A stretch of 64,000 bases of DNA, from positions 38,219 through 102,218 of the forward strand of contig JAUCBJ010002178.1 in assembly GCA_032718475.1 (NCBI GenBank). The letters are read 5' to 3'. Shown piece by piece: positions 24,388 through 34,227 of the stretch (the stretch's first letter is position 1; every line of letters begins with the position of its first letter). Under the pieces are notes generated by a model, which saw nothing but the letters and a program-made list of their open reading frames with translations, was not told the origin of the DNA and ran no database searches. The translations under genes and the position numbers were made by a program. The stretch comes from Nemertoderma westbladi (lineage: Eukaryota; Xenacoelomorpha; Nemertodermatida; Nemertodermatidae).

Positions 24388-24478
24388 CCCAAAAATGGAA
24401 ATTCCCGACTGGGATTCGAACCCGTAACCTACCTATAATGCAACCAACGCCTTAACCCATCTGACCACTGTGCCAATA
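24388..24478 (-). repeat. tRNA-like sequence (tRNA pseudogene or SINE head)
   Basis: On the minus strand the order is a box-A-like AGTGGTCAGATGGGTTAAGG, an anticodon-arm-like middle and a perfect box-B-like GGTTCGAATCCC. The T stem has mismatches and the acceptor ends do not pair well, so this is not a working tRNA gene. About 150 bp downstream on the same strand is a TATATAAG word (near 24220), so a SINE or an LTR-associated promoter is possible. Confidence 0.6.
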
Positions 24479-24479
24479 G

Positions 24480-25074
24480 AGTCATCAATGAACTAATATC
24501 TACTATTAGGAATAGGCATATTACATTACTACAAATTAAGTCAAAAATACGTCGGATTTAGGAGACTTAAGAGTTTTGTCGGCTTTTGGCTCAACTTTGC
24601 TCTAAAACCCCTACCCATTTGCCTAAGATTTCGGTTTCGCGTGATTTCGGACTGGCTCCTAATCCGAAAAAAATGTGCCGATAAAAAACGAATTCCGGGT
24701 AAACTAGCCGCGAGTCTAAAATACTTACCTTTTAATCCCAAACTACTTCCCAAGAAAATAAAGCAGTCGAGAATTAATTCAGTCTAAAATATAATAATAG
24801 ACACGACTGTGCGGAACAAGGCCGATTTTCTTTTTCAAAAATATATCGGTAGGCTCGCAAGCCTTCCATCCGCTCTTGTCCCTCCCCAATTTTTGATTCT
24901 ATCCAACTGTATCCTAGAATTCGTCCACTGTAGAATCGTTTTTCTTAAATTTAAATCCAACTAAATGGATTTGTCTAATAATTTTTGAAAAATTGACTCA
25001 CTTGCGGGTTCCAAGTGATATTCCATTCCTACTGTACACACAATCTCGCTCCTATGTGATACATAAGGGTACTA
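24480..25074. other. Flank of the young BEL insertion, no recognised gene
   Basis: This DNA was continuous with 32955 onward before the young BEL/Pao inserted. The only notable word is GTAGGCTCGCAAGCCTTCCA (near 24850), which occurs twice more in the old BEL/Pao at 37479 and 37558. Confidence 0.4.
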
Positions 25075-25079
25075 CCCTC
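25075..25079. repeat. 5-bp target site duplication, left
   Basis: CCCTC directly before the 5' LTR; the same five bases follow the 3' LTR at 32950-32954. Duplications of 4-6 bp fit BEL/Pao integration. Confidence 0.9.
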
Positions 25080-25520
25080 TGTTGTAACACATATCAGCTG
25101 GCGATATTGCCTCCACTGAAATCCAAATATTACAATTAGGAGTTCTCAGCTGGGAGCCGAGTCACTGATTGGTTTGTTGTAAATTGGTAATGTAATAGAT
25201 TTACTGTAGGGAAACCTCTCGTTATCACCATATTTAATCAGCTGATTGATACTCAGATTTCCTGTGACTTTATTAATACCAATCAGTATTCCGTTATGAT
25301 TAGTGTATTGCCCTGCGCTTACCCTTTGTATTATATTAGTATTCATTTATCATCCATATTTATGTACTTTCAATAATAACTGCCAGGGAATTTCGAAAGC
25401 ATTAAAATGTAACACATTAAATGTAACGTAACAATAAACTGACATTTTGTATTCCACATATAACGATCTTTCAATTTTCTAACAATTTAATCGAAAGCCA
25501 GCCACAACTATGGCTTTACA
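25080..25520 (+). repeat. 5' LTR of young BEL/Pao
   Basis: It begins TGTTGTAACACATATCAG and ends GCCACAACTATGGCTTTACA. The same 441 bases recur at 32509-32949 with a single visible substitution. Small open frames on its minus strand are incidental. It should hold promoter and poly(A) functions, but I cannot place them securely. Confidence 0.95.
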
Positions 25521-25522
25521 TT

Positions 25523-25540
25523 TGGTTCCGATGCCGGGAA
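25523..25540 (+). other. Primer binding site of young BEL/Pao
   Basis: TGGTTCCGATGCCGGGAA starts two bases after the LTR end. TGG matches the CCA end of a tRNA, and the rest would pair with an acceptor/T-arm 3' strand. The tRNA was not identified. Confidence 0.7.
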
Positions 25541-25627
25541 CCCTTCTGATGAGTTAAGTTTCTTTCTTCTCCGAATCCAATAGTTTCTCGTTCGCTCCTC
25601 GTCGACTCGTTTACCAAACACATCAAA

Positions 25628-28600
25628 ATGTCTGCGCAAAATAAGGATGACATCGTGTTGGGCGATCCGGTTCCCAATGTGGTTGCCGGTCCCTATGTTC
25701 CTGTGGATGGTTTGTCGAATTCTAAGGGCGGAGAACTCATGGATTCCCGAGGAAGAGATTCCGGACAGAGGGGTGATACCCAAAAAACGACTGGAGATCT
25801 CGTTGTCGGCAGCCACTGTAGTACCCACGACGGAGAAGCGTTTGTTCTCGCGACAGACGGCGATATCGAGGAAACAGAAAGGAATGCAGCCGAAAATATT
25901 GCTAAACTTCAGCCAATTTACTTAAAGAATGCGAAGAAAACTCGAACTCAAACGAAGAGAAGATTCACTATAATAGTGAATAAACTCAATGCGATTGTCG
26001 AGTCCAGTGGTAGTCGTACTTCCGCTAGACATTACCGCGCTGATCTCACGGAGGTGTTCGATGAGTGTATTCGGGCGCACACTCATGTTCTACAATACCT
26101 CGACGGAGACCCCGCATCCAGGGCTACAGCTGCGAAGTGGCTACAGGAAGTGCGTGATAGTTACCGTCAATGTAACGAATGCGTTCAAGGTTATCTCGAT
26201 TCTCGCAAGGGTGATTCTTCATCGAAAGGGTCCAGTAAATGTTCGGAGCGCGCTAGCCAATCCGTAGCGTCTTCCGGGCCTCAAGCCGCCATTAAACGCC
26301 AACTGCGCGAATCTCAACTGAAACTCCAGCAGTTTCAGCGCGATAGTGACATCCGCGCAGAAGAACAACGTCTCACCGATACTAAAGAACTCAGACGTCT
26401 CCAAAACGGCGTTGAGTTGCTTCAGCTCTCTGTCATTGAGGATGATATTGAGGCTGGGGTAGACGAGCTCAACGTACGTCTATGCGATTTCCGAGGTGAG
26501 CCTGAAGCCGAAATCGAACGGGCTGGCTATGGCCACCCGTCGGATCCAATCATCGCCCCGACCATTCCTTCTCCTGTCTCCCTCGGTATCGGTATTCTTT
26601 CGACTTCCTCTACAGCTGCAACAGTAGCCATAAGTTCTAAAGTTTGCAATATTAACTCGAATTATAATTCCATTAAATCTGTCATTACCGGTGCGTGTAC
26701 AATTGTTAATAGGCCTACTACTACTGATAAATTAGTTTCAGTACCAGTACAGGTATCAGTACCGGTACCGGTACCAGTATATCCAGTATATGATATTAAT
26801 GCTAATTTTTCGAGTTCCCTTGGCATTTCTCATAGTAGCAATGTTAATGATTTTTCAAGTGTATTTTTACCGGTAAATTCAGTGCTAAATATTACCAACA
26901 GTAATTCGGCACCCAGACCAATCAGCACAGGTATTTCTAGTATTGGGTTTAATAATGACAGTAACCTAAGTATGCCGATCTCTCAGGCTTCTCAAAATTT
27001 TGAAAACCGAAATAATTATCCATATAATGTAAGTTGCACAGAATTTAGGCCTCGCCCTGTGGCATCTTTTCATTACAACCCACGTACCCCTCAGTTTGCC
27101 CTCTCCCCAGGTATGAGACACCATTTTCAAAGTGGGTATGGTGGTGTGCGAGTGGGTAATCCAATATGTGATGACGCGTATGTGAGGCCACCCCATACAG
27201 GCCCAGTTGGGAATCTGAACGGGCCGGCACACGGTTCATACATTAAGGGTAATCAATCTCCTTATAGTGAAAGTGAAAGTAATTTTTTTCGACCAGGTCA
27301 AAGTCATTCTGATAATGGCTTACATGATGAATGGGTAGAATTCCCAGTTTACACGGATAGCGCTTTATTTAATAGTAATTCGGCTTCATTAGATCTACAT
27401 GCGTTATTCAATGTACCTATTGACCAATTTGATGGCACTGCTTCAAAATGGCCAGGTTTCATAGCTTCTTTTCGTGCGTTAGTTCATGATAGGATTCCTA
27501 ACGATCCGGTTAGATTATCAATTTTAAGGAAATTATTGACAGAAGAAATTCGCGACAGTTTAGCTGCCACAATTGATGAACCTGCATTGTACTGGGAAAC
27601 TTTACAAGATCTCCGCAGGATGTATGGTAATAGGCATCATGTGGCCTCAACATATATGGATCAGTTATTTTCTGTTCCTCCAGTTATTTTGGGTAATTTT
27701 TCTTCTTTACGGACATTTTCTTTGAAATTACATGGATCTGTATCCGCATTAGAAAAGTGTGGATATCATAGCGATCTTTACTCATCTAATAATTTGAATT
27801 CCCTAGTAGAAAAATTGCCTGAGGCATTTCGACATGAGTGGAGTAAGAGAGTTGTTGGTTTATATCCTCAACTTCCTTTGTTAAAGGATTTTGATAATTG
27901 GATAGCATATAAAGTGACTTGTAATAGAGCTATTCAGCCTAGTTTTAGGACCAGTGCTACAGTTAGGAATTCAACTAGACAGGCTAGTAATCAGCGGGAC
28001 AATGTTACACCGAAATCTAAAATTAGTTCAGGTAGAAGTACGACACCTACTGTATTTACCCCCACAGTTCTTGCAACGGGGGGAGGGTTTGTCTCGTCAT
28101 CTAGTACTGACGACGGTAAGTGTATTTGCTGCGATCTGTCCCATACAGTAGGTAGCTGTATAAGGTTCAAGAGCATGGATGTCACTGAACGTTCAGAAGT
28201 AATACGCAAAAAAGCAGCATGTTTTGTGTGCCTTGGAGTTGGTCACCAGGCTGCTGATTGTGCCGTTAAGAATCCCTGTAATGTTACAGACTGTAATAAA
28301 CGACATGATACACTATTACATGGTGTACCTCGAATATACAGGTACAATTCATATCAAAGTAAATTTAATAATAGTAACAATGCTAAACGTGTTGGTACTA
28401 TTTGTTCTAATAGTGCAGCATGTACCGTAGCTTTACAAATAGTACCTTTACGTGTACAGTACGGTAATAAAATGGTAGAAACATTTGGTCTATTGGATAA
28501 TGGCAGCCAGATTTCGGCTGTAGATCATAAGTTAGCTAATGAGCTTGATTTAAAGGGTAAACCAATCTCTCTTTGTCTCGGTACAATTAATGATAAAGGT

Positions 28601-29629
28601 AAAACGATTAATTCGTTATTGAGTTCAGTTCAGGTGTTGCCAAGCAACAGTGATAATACATTTTGTATTCCAGAAATGTGGGTTCTACCAAAGATCAACA
28701 TTTCTCGACAGTGCTTTGATTGGCCAAAGCTTAAAGGTCATTGGTCCCATCTTCGTGACATTGATCTTCCTTGTGTAGATTCTTCCAAGGTAGGAATCTT
28801 GTTAGGAGCTGATGTTTTTCACATCATTCGTCAATTGGACTATAGGTCGGGCCCCCCAGGATCTCCTTCTGCTGTCCTCACTAATTTTGGTTGGTCCTGT
28901 ACTTCCACAGTGCCCTTGTATCCGCTATCGGACACTGAACGTAGGGATATCGTACTCACCCGGATGAACAGCGCATCCAACAGACTTAGTACAGTTAAAC
29001 ATTTGAGTGACGATTTACATAATTTGGTGAAGTCTTTTTGGCAGACAGAATCGTTCGGTGTTCAACCAAACATTAAATATCCCATATCAGCTAAGGACGA
29101 ATTAGCACTAGATATGTTGAAAGCCAGTTTGGTTAATATTGGCAATAGATATGAAGTAGGTTTTCTATGGCGTTCCAATTCTGTAAAGCTACCTGACAAT
29201 TACCCAGCTGCCATTCGACGACTTCAGTCTACTGAAAGGCGACTTTCTAAAGATGAAGTATTGCAGACACGTTACAATGATATCTTGTCAGGATATATTG
29301 AGAAGGGTTTCGCGGTAAGGGTTCCGACTGATGAGTTACGAGGTCCCCCAGGACGTACTTGGTACCTTCCACACCATCCTGTACTTAACCCTAATAAGCC
29401 AGGTAAGGTTAGACCTGTCTTTGATGCATCTGCACGTTTTAATGGTGTCTCGTTAAATGATTGTTTGCTACGTGGCCCAGTTTTTCTCTCAAGCCTGATA
29501 GGAGTCTTGTTGAGATTTCGTAAGAAATCAATAGCTATTTCAGGTGATATCACAGCTATGTATCACCAGGTTTCGGTTCCTAGTAAGGATCAGGACTGTC
29601 TTCGTTTCTTGTGGAGAGGCAAGCCCTGA
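25628..29629 (+). CDS. BEL/Pao Gag-protease-RT (first part of the polyprotein)
   Basis: 1333 codons from the first good ATG after the LTR. The N-terminal third is Ser/Thr-rich Gag with a charged, probably helical stretch (about residues 215-275). A DUF1759-like Gag domain is near residues 585-700. Two CCHC knuckles follow: CICCDLSHTVGSC at about 830 and CFVCLGVGHQAADC at about 865. The protease (DUF1758 type) has LLDNGSQIS near residue 957, with Asn at the usual Ser/Thr position. From about residue 1190 the RT begins: RTWYLPHHPVLNPNKPGKVR and SGDITAMYHQV (catalytic Asp). The frame ends at a TGA inside RT; the rest is in the -1 frame. Gag should assemble particles and the protease cuts the polyprotein. 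Confidence 0.95.
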   Translation: MSAQNKDDIVLGDPVPNVVAGPYVPVDGLSNSKGGELMDSRGRDSGQRGDTQKTTGDLVVGSHCSTHDGEAFVLATDGDIEETERNAAENIAKLQPIYLKNAKKTRTQTKRRFTIIVNKLNAIVESSGSRTSARHYRADLTEVFDECIRAHTHVLQYLDGDPASRATAAKWLQEVRDSYRQCNECVQGYLDSRKGDSSSKGSSKCSERASQSVASSGPQAAIKRQLRESQLKLQQFQRDSDIRAEEQRLTDTKELRRLQNGVELLQLSVIEDDIEAGVDELNVRLCDFRGEPEAEIERAGYGHPSDPIIAPTIPSPVSLGIGILSTSSTAATVAISSKVCNINSNYNSIKSVITGACTIVNRPTTTDKLVSVPVQVSVPVPVPVYPVYDINANFSSSLGISHSSNVNDFSSVFLPVNSVLNITNSNSAPRPISTGISSIGFNNDSNLSMPISQASQNFENRNNYPYNVSCTEFRPRPVASFHYNPRTPQFALSPGMRHHFQSGYGGVRVGNPICDDAYVRPPHTGPVGNLNGPAHGSYIKGNQSPYSESESNFFRPGQSHSDNGLHDEWVEFPVYTDSALFNSNSASLDLHALFNVPIDQFDGTASKWPGFIASFRALVHDRIPNDPVRLSILRKLLTEEIRDSLAATIDEPALYWETLQDLRRMYGNRHHVASTYMDQLFSVPPVILGNFSSLRTFSLKLHGSVSALEKCGYHSDLYSSNNLNSLVEKLPEAFRHEWSKRVVGLYPQLPLLKDFDNWIAYKVTCNRAIQPSFRTSATVRNSTRQASNQRDNVTPKSKISSGRSTTPTVFTPTVLATGGGFVSSSSTDDGKCICCDLSHTVGSCIRFKSMDVTERSEVIRKKAACFVCLGVGHQAADCAVKNPCNVTDCNKRHDTLLHGVPRIYRYNSYQSKFNNSNNAKRVGTICSNSAACTVALQIVPLRVQYGNKMVETFGLLDNGSQISAVDHKLANELDLKGKPISLCLGTINDKGKTINSLLSSVQVLPSNSDNTFCIPEMWVLPKINISRQCFDWPKLKGHWSHLRDIDLPCVDSSKVGILLGADVFHIIRQLDYRSGPPGSPSAVLTNFGWSCTSTVPLYPLSDTERRDIVLTRMNSASNRLSTVKHLSDDLHNLVKSFWQTESFGVQPNIKYPISAKDELALDMLKASLVNIGNRYEVGFLWRSNSVKLPDNYPAAIRRLQSTERRLSKDEVLQTRYNDILSGYIEKGFAVRVPTDELRGPPGRTWYLPHHPVLNPNKPGKVRPVFDASARFNGVSLNDCLLRGPVFLSSLIGVLLRFRKKSIAISGDITAMYHQVSVPSKDQDCLRFLWRGKP

Positions 29630-32097
29630 GGCTGTCAGATCCACCGACAGTATATAAGATGGTTCGTCAAATATTTGGTGGTATTGATTCATCCTGTATT
29701 TGCTTTTATGCCCTGCTTCGGACATCTGAAGACAATTCTACTGAATTCCCTGTAGAATCGGAAAGAGTGCCATATAGTTTCTATGCTGATAATTATTTGG
29801 ACTCTGCAGATGAGGTTTCTGAAGCTATTCAGTTAGTTAGAAACATGACTAAACTCTTATCTCGTGGAGGATTCCATCTTGGTCAATGGTCCTCTTCATC
29901 TCGTGAAGTACTTGATACAATTCCACGACAAGATCTTGCAGATCCATCCCTTGATCTGGATCTTGATGAGCTACCTATTGAGCGTGCTCTAGGAGTCTCA
30001 TGGGATCGTTCATGCGATTCTTTCATCTTCTCTAGTAAGATTACTATTGATTCTTTACCTCTTACAAAGCGTAGTATATTACGTCAAGTTTGTTCATTGT
30101 TTGATCCTTTAGGGTTAATAACACCATTGGTGCTTCCTGCTAAGGTATTGGTACAGGATGCTTGGAGAGAAACCGATAAATGGGATGTTCCATTATCTGA
30201 AGGAATTATCGAACGTTGGAAAGCATATGTGAATGATCTATCAAATAATATTGATCAAATTCGTGTACCCCGTTGTCTGTTTATGAAGGGTGTTGCATGT
30301 TCAACAACCCACCTTCATATATTTAGTGATGCATCAGAATCTGGATTTGGTGCGGTTGGTTATCTCCGGTCGGAGTATGAGTCTGAATCACTATATGTAT
30401 CCTTTGTAATGTCTAAGGCGCGTGTGGCCCCAGTCAAACAATTGTCTGTTCCCAGGTTAGAACTCCAGGGTGCTATTATGGGTGTTCGTTTGTCTCATCT
30501 CATTCTTACCGAGCTTAAGATAGAAATTGATCGAATATGTTATTGGACAGATTCTACTACCTGTCTCTGTTGGTTATTCTCTGAGAATTGTCGATTTCTA
30601 CCCTTCGTTGCTCATCGTGTTGGTGAGATATTGGATATGACACAGCGGTCCCAATGGCACTATGTTCCAACTGCTCACAATCCAGCTGATCATTGCAGTC
30701 GTGGGTTAGCAGCTCTTAGTCTAACTCAGGAACATCCTTGGTTTTGTGGTCCACTATTTTTAAAATATCCTGAAACTGAGTGGCCCACCTTTCCTACTAA
30801 TGATTTCACACCTGATCCATGTGATGTCGAAGTTAAATCCATCATGGTTGTCTCCATGGATTCTGACTGGCTTACTAATTATATGCTTAGATTTTCGAAT
30901 ATAAAACAATCAAAGTATTTTCCTTCTTTACAGCCAACCTACGCATGGGTTCGTCGATTTATATTTAATTGTAGAAATAAGCATTGTCGTAGGTTTGGTC
31001 CCTTATCTGTCACTGAATTAGCCGATAGCTTTACATGTCTAGTTCAGTCTGTTCAGAGGTTTGAGTACTCTAATGAGTTGGCAGATCTCACGATAGAAAA
31101 GCAAGTAGAAAAGGATAGCTCCTTGCTTTCCCTCACACCATTTTTGGATGAGTTTGGTGTAATTCGTGTTGGTGGTCGTATTGGATCATCAGACTTGGAA
31201 TATGTGTCTCGACATCCAATTATATTGCCACACGATTCATATTTTACTCAACTTATCTTACGTGATCTACATGAGTCAGTTTGCCATGAGGGTGAAGATT
31301 ATACCCTTAGTGAGTTTAGGCAAAGTTACTGGTCTCCCCGTGGTCGTTTACTAGTCCGTAAGTTCTTAACTCGTTGTTTTTACTGTAAGCGTCGTACAGC
31401 TAAGCCTAGTCCACCCATTATGGCTGCTCTACCACGTTCCCGTTTATCCCCAGCTACTTTTCCTTTTTTGAATATTGGCCTTGACTATTTTGGTCCCCTC
31501 TATGTTCGACGTTTTCGTAAGACTGAAAAACGGTATGGGTTTATAGCTACATGCCTTGTCACTCGAGCAGTTCATTTAGAGGTTGCACATTCTTTAGACA
31601 CAGACTCGTTTCTATTGGCTTTTAGGCGTCTGACTAGCAGACGTAGTGCTCCAGCTGTAGTCTATAGCGACAATGGTGGAAATTTTGTTGCTGGTGATGC
31701 GGAACTCAAAGAATGTATTGTCGAGCTTAATCAGTCCAAGATTGCTAGTGAGTTAGCTTTGAAGGGTATTCGGTGGGAGTTTTCCCCTCCAAGTGCACCT
31801 CATTTTGGGGGAGTCTGGGAACGACTGGTTCAGTCTGCCAAGAAGGCGTTGAAGGCAGTACTCCGTGGTCAATGTGTTAGCTCTGAGTTGCTTGAGACAG
31901 TAATTGTTGAAGTTGAAAATCTCTTGAACAGTCGCCCATTGACTCATGTTAGTGTTGACCCTAATGAGCCAGAACCATTGACTCCCAATCATATTCTATT
32001 AGGACGTGCGAATCCCAACTTACCTCCAGTTCTAGTTGATGACTCTGATATTTCTTGTAAGAGTCGCTGGCGTGCTACTCAAGCTATTGTTGGTTAG
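29611..32097 (+). CDS. BEL/Pao RT-RNase H-integrase (second part of the polyprotein)
   Basis: This is the -1 frame relative to the first part; the nominal start at 29611 is just the frame limit, not a real initiation site. It resumes in RT with DPPTVYKMVRQIFG. The catalytic box reads FYADNYLDS, where FY(V)DDYLDS is usual, so the second Asp is Asn (29782-29793). Next come the Pao-type connection domain (PRLELQGAIMG), RNase H (HIFSDASESGFGAVGY; YWTDSTT), and an integrase with zinc-binding Cys residues (CFYCKRR) and core motifs LDYFGPLY, VYSDNGGNF and FGGVWERL, keeping D, D and E. It stops at a TAG (32095-32097) followed in frame by more integrase tail. Confidence 0.95.
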   Translation: MERQALRLSDPPTVYKMVRQIFGGIDSSCICFYALLRTSEDNSTEFPVESERVPYSFYADNYLDSADEVSEAIQLVRNMTKLLSRGGFHLGQWSSSSREVLDTIPRQDLADPSLDLDLDELPIERALGVSWDRSCDSFIFSSKITIDSLPLTKRSILRQVCSLFDPLGLITPLVLPAKVLVQDAWRETDKWDVPLSEGIIERWKAYVNDLSNNIDQIRVPRCLFMKGVACSTTHLHIFSDASESGFGAVGYLRSEYESESLYVSFVMSKARVAPVKQLSVPRLELQGAIMGVRLSHLILTELKIEIDRICYWTDSTTCLCWLFSENCRFLPFVAHRVGEILDMTQRSQWHYVPTAHNPADHCSRGLAALSLTQEHPWFCGPLFLKYPETEWPTFPTNDFTPDPCDVEVKSIMVVSMDSDWLTNYMLRFSNIKQSKYFPSLQPTYAWVRRFIFNCRNKHCRRFGPLSVTELADSFTCLVQSVQRFEYSNELADLTIEKQVEKDSSLLSLTPFLDEFGVIRVGGRIGSSDLEYVSRHPIILPHDSYFTQLILRDLHESVCHEGEDYTLSEFRQSYWSPRGRLLVRKFLTRCFYCKRRTAKPSPPIMAALPRSRLSPATFPFLNIGLDYFGPLYVRRFRKTEKRYGFIATCLVTRAVHLEVAHSLDTDSFLLAFRRLTSRRSAPAVVYSDNGGNFVAGDAELKECIVELNQSKIASELALKGIRWEFSPPSAPHFGGVWERLVQSAKKALKAVLRGQCVSSELLETVIVEVENLLNSRPLTHVSVDPNEPEPLTPNHILLGRANPNLPPVLVDDSDISCKSRWRATQAIVG

Positions 32098-32382
32098 TTT
32101 TGGTCCAGGTGGATGAGAGAATATGCTCCTTCCCTCATCGAGAACCGAAAGTGGCTTCGCTCCTCTCGCAATCTTCAGAAGGGTGACATTGTTCTTGTTA
32201 TTCTTGATCGTACACCTCGAGGTTGTTGGCCTCTAGGTCTTGTCGTGGAGACCTTTCCGGGCCGTGATGGGGTTGTCCGTTCTGTGCGTGTGTGTATTAA
32301 GGGTAAAGAGTACACTAGGCCCGCGGTAAAAATGTGTCTATTGGAGGAGTCGCGAGAAGTGTCCGATGTTGTAGTCAAGTAA
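32098..32382 (+). pseudogene. BEL/Pao integrase C-terminal domain (DUF5641-like) after an in-frame stop
   Basis: This is in the same frame as the preceding segment, split from it only by the TAG at 32095-32097. It has the C-terminal integrase fold seen in BEL/Pao: LQKGDIVLVILDRTPRGCWPLG, then GVVRSVRV and EYTRPAVKMCLL. In related elements it is part of the same polyprotein. The natural stop is at about 32380. Confidence 0.9.
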
Positions 32383-32508
32383 ACTATTTCCAGTAGCCCA
32401 ACTCAGGGTAACTGGAGAATCTTAGAGATTTAGAGATCGGTTACTTTTTCTACTGTAATTACTTATTTAAACTGAAAGTAACTCTCCATAGAGAGTTAGG
32501 GCCGGCGA
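32383..32508 (+). other. BEL/Pao 3' non-coding region with weak polypurine tract
   Basis: Between the end of pol and the 3' LTR. The bases just before the LTR (about 32490-32508) are mostly purines (GAGAGTTAGGGCCGGCGA) and could serve as the plus-strand primer; the tract is not clean. Confidence 0.5.
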
Positions 32509-32949
32509 TGTTGTAACACATATCAGCTGGCGATATTGCCTCCACTGAAATCCAAATATTACAATTAGGAGTTCTCAGCTGGGAGCCGAGTCACTGATTC
32601 GTTTGTTGTAAATTGGTAATGTAATAGATTTACTGTAGGGAAACCTCTCGTTATCACCATATTTAATCAGCTGATTGATACTCAGATTTCCTGTGACTTT
32701 ATTAATACCAATCAGTATTCCGTTATGATTAGTGTATTGCCCTGCGCTTACCCTTTGTATTATATTAGTATTCATTTATCATCCATATTTATGTACTTTC
32801 AATAATAACTGCCAGGGAATTTCGAAAGCATTAAAATGTAACACATTAAATGTAACGTAACAATAAACTGACATTTTGTATTCCACATATAACGATCTTT
32901 CAATTTTCTAACAATTTAATCGAAAGCCAGCCACAACTATGGCTTTACA
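32509..32949 (+). repeat. 3' LTR of young BEL/Pao
   Basis: 441 bp, same ends as the 5' LTR, with one visible base difference. It is followed by the CCCTC duplication (32950-32954). Near identity indicates recent insertion. Confidence 0.95.
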
Positions 32950-33083
32950 CCCTCCATGTTCACATATAAAGACAATGGAATTCCAACGCTGTCTTTATCT
33001 ACAGTGAAGAGGAATACAAAGTACAGTAATACTAATACTAAATACAGTAAGGTTATGAGGCGACCATCAAGGGTCCCACATCT

Positions 33084-33374
33084 CTATTTACTGAGATTGG
33101 GTGGAGATTTGTAGTCTCCCGTCTCTTTTCTAGTCTCCTCAAGGAACACGAGACGTTGTACAGGCCTATCTACGGTATGACCGTCAATAGTCCATACAGT
33201 TACTATCCTTACTACGCCAGATGTCGGGTGTATGGTCAAAATGACTCCAGTCAGCCAAAACCGTCTTTTCAGATTGGTTTCAGCCAATAAAACGTGGTCA
33301 CCATGTCTTAAACATCGGGTATTAAGATACCAAGAGGTTCTGGCCGAATTAGAGGGCAAATAGTACTTCTGCAC
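33084..33374 (-). pseudogene. Old BEL/Pao integrase C-terminal domain (DUF5641-like)
   Basis: 96 residues with the pattern RHGDHVLLAETNLKRRFWLTG, then SGVVRIVTV and TVDRPVQRLVFLE, matching the C-terminal module at 32113-32382 in layout. It ends at a natural-looking stop. A frame change separates it from the integrase core. Confidence 0.85.
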
Positions 33375-33470
33375 TATTGACAGGTACCAAAGTGGGCAAG
33401 AATGTCGTCGGCGCCTGCATAAGCAGGTGTGCTGGTGTCAAGGTTGTTGTCTGGGATCAAAGCAATAGGT

Positions 33471-34104
33471 CTAGTGTTCAAAACCGCTTCGATTTCTATT
33501 AACAACGTCGCCAGTTGGTCGTCTGTTAAGATACGTTACTTTCGCCATAGCCATCTTGATTGACCCAATCAATCTTTCCCAAATGCCACCTCTCCATGGA
33601 CTGTCAGAAGTGTTAAAGCTGCAGACAAAATTGTGAGGACGTAGTTCATCGGAAATCTGGTTTTGGTCCAATTTCTTTAAGGCTCTAGTGATTTCATTCC
33701 GTGCACCTACAAAGTTAGTCCCTTGGTCGCAATAAATGTATTTGACCAATCCACGTCTAGCAATAAATCGCCGTAAGGCTAGGATAAAGGAGTTGGTGGT
33801 TAAATCTGTCATACATTCAATATGGACAGCTCTGCTGGCCATGCAAGTGAAGATTAATTCCCAGCGTTTTACCTATACCCTTCCGCGTTTTGTGATTATG
33901 GGTCCAAAACAGTCTATCCCTGTCTCAGTGAAAGGGGGTCTAAAGGCCTGTAACCTTGCTAATGGTAGTTCACTCATCTCTTGGTGTCCTATCCTCGCAT
34001 GCACCTTCTTACAAATAATACAGTTACATATCACTGAACTCAATGCCTTGCTAGGCCTAATCAGTACAAACCTCGAGCGCAAGTGTGATAGATATCGCAA
34101 TTGA
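33471..34104 (-). pseudogene. Old BEL/Pao integrase
   Basis: The upper frame (34100-33873) holds the zinc-binding Cys pair CIICKK and the first core acid in GIDCFGPI. The lower frame (33842-33471) holds SRAVHIECM, YCDQGTNF and GGIWERL, the remaining two catalytic acids. A frameshift near 33845-33875 splits the core. The protein would have joined element cDNA to host DNA. Confidence 0.85.
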
Positions 34105-34227
34105 TAATGTTTAATAATATCAACTTAACAACTATCAACTTCATCTAAGGTAAGTCTTCTAGGAAAGTCGCGTTTGCCTCTGGCATATTGTCTCAAACGT
34201 TTGAGCCATGCTAACTTGCGGCCCGCG

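Larger units (their letters stand above)
25080..32949 (+). mobile_element. Young BEL/Pao LTR retrotransposon, 7.87 kb
   Basis: Two 441-bp LTRs (25080-25520, 32509-32949), both TG...CA, differ at one position by direct comparison (G at about 25176, C in the 3' copy). The 5-bp target duplication CCCTC flanks the element (25075-25079, 32950-32954). Gag, protease, RT, RNase H and integrase lie in BEL/Pao order on the plus strand. Defects are a -1 frame change inside RT (about 29615-29635), an in-frame TAG (32095-32097) and an Asn in the RT catalytic box. It sits in the large lectin-gene intron, antisense to the gene, next to the 3' end of an older BEL/Pao. Confidence 0.95.

Noticed and set aside
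24388-24478. Functional tRNA gene
   Set aside because: The box B word is perfect, but the T stem and acceptor stem do not pair.
29605-29640. Programmed -1 frameshift between the two BEL/Pao frames
   Set aside because: The change falls inside the RT domain rather than between Gag and Pol, and I see no slippery heptamer. A mutation or read error is simpler.
25146-32775. Identical 66-residue minus-strand frames at 25146-25346 and 32575-32775
   Set aside because: They are the two LTRs read backward, not genes.
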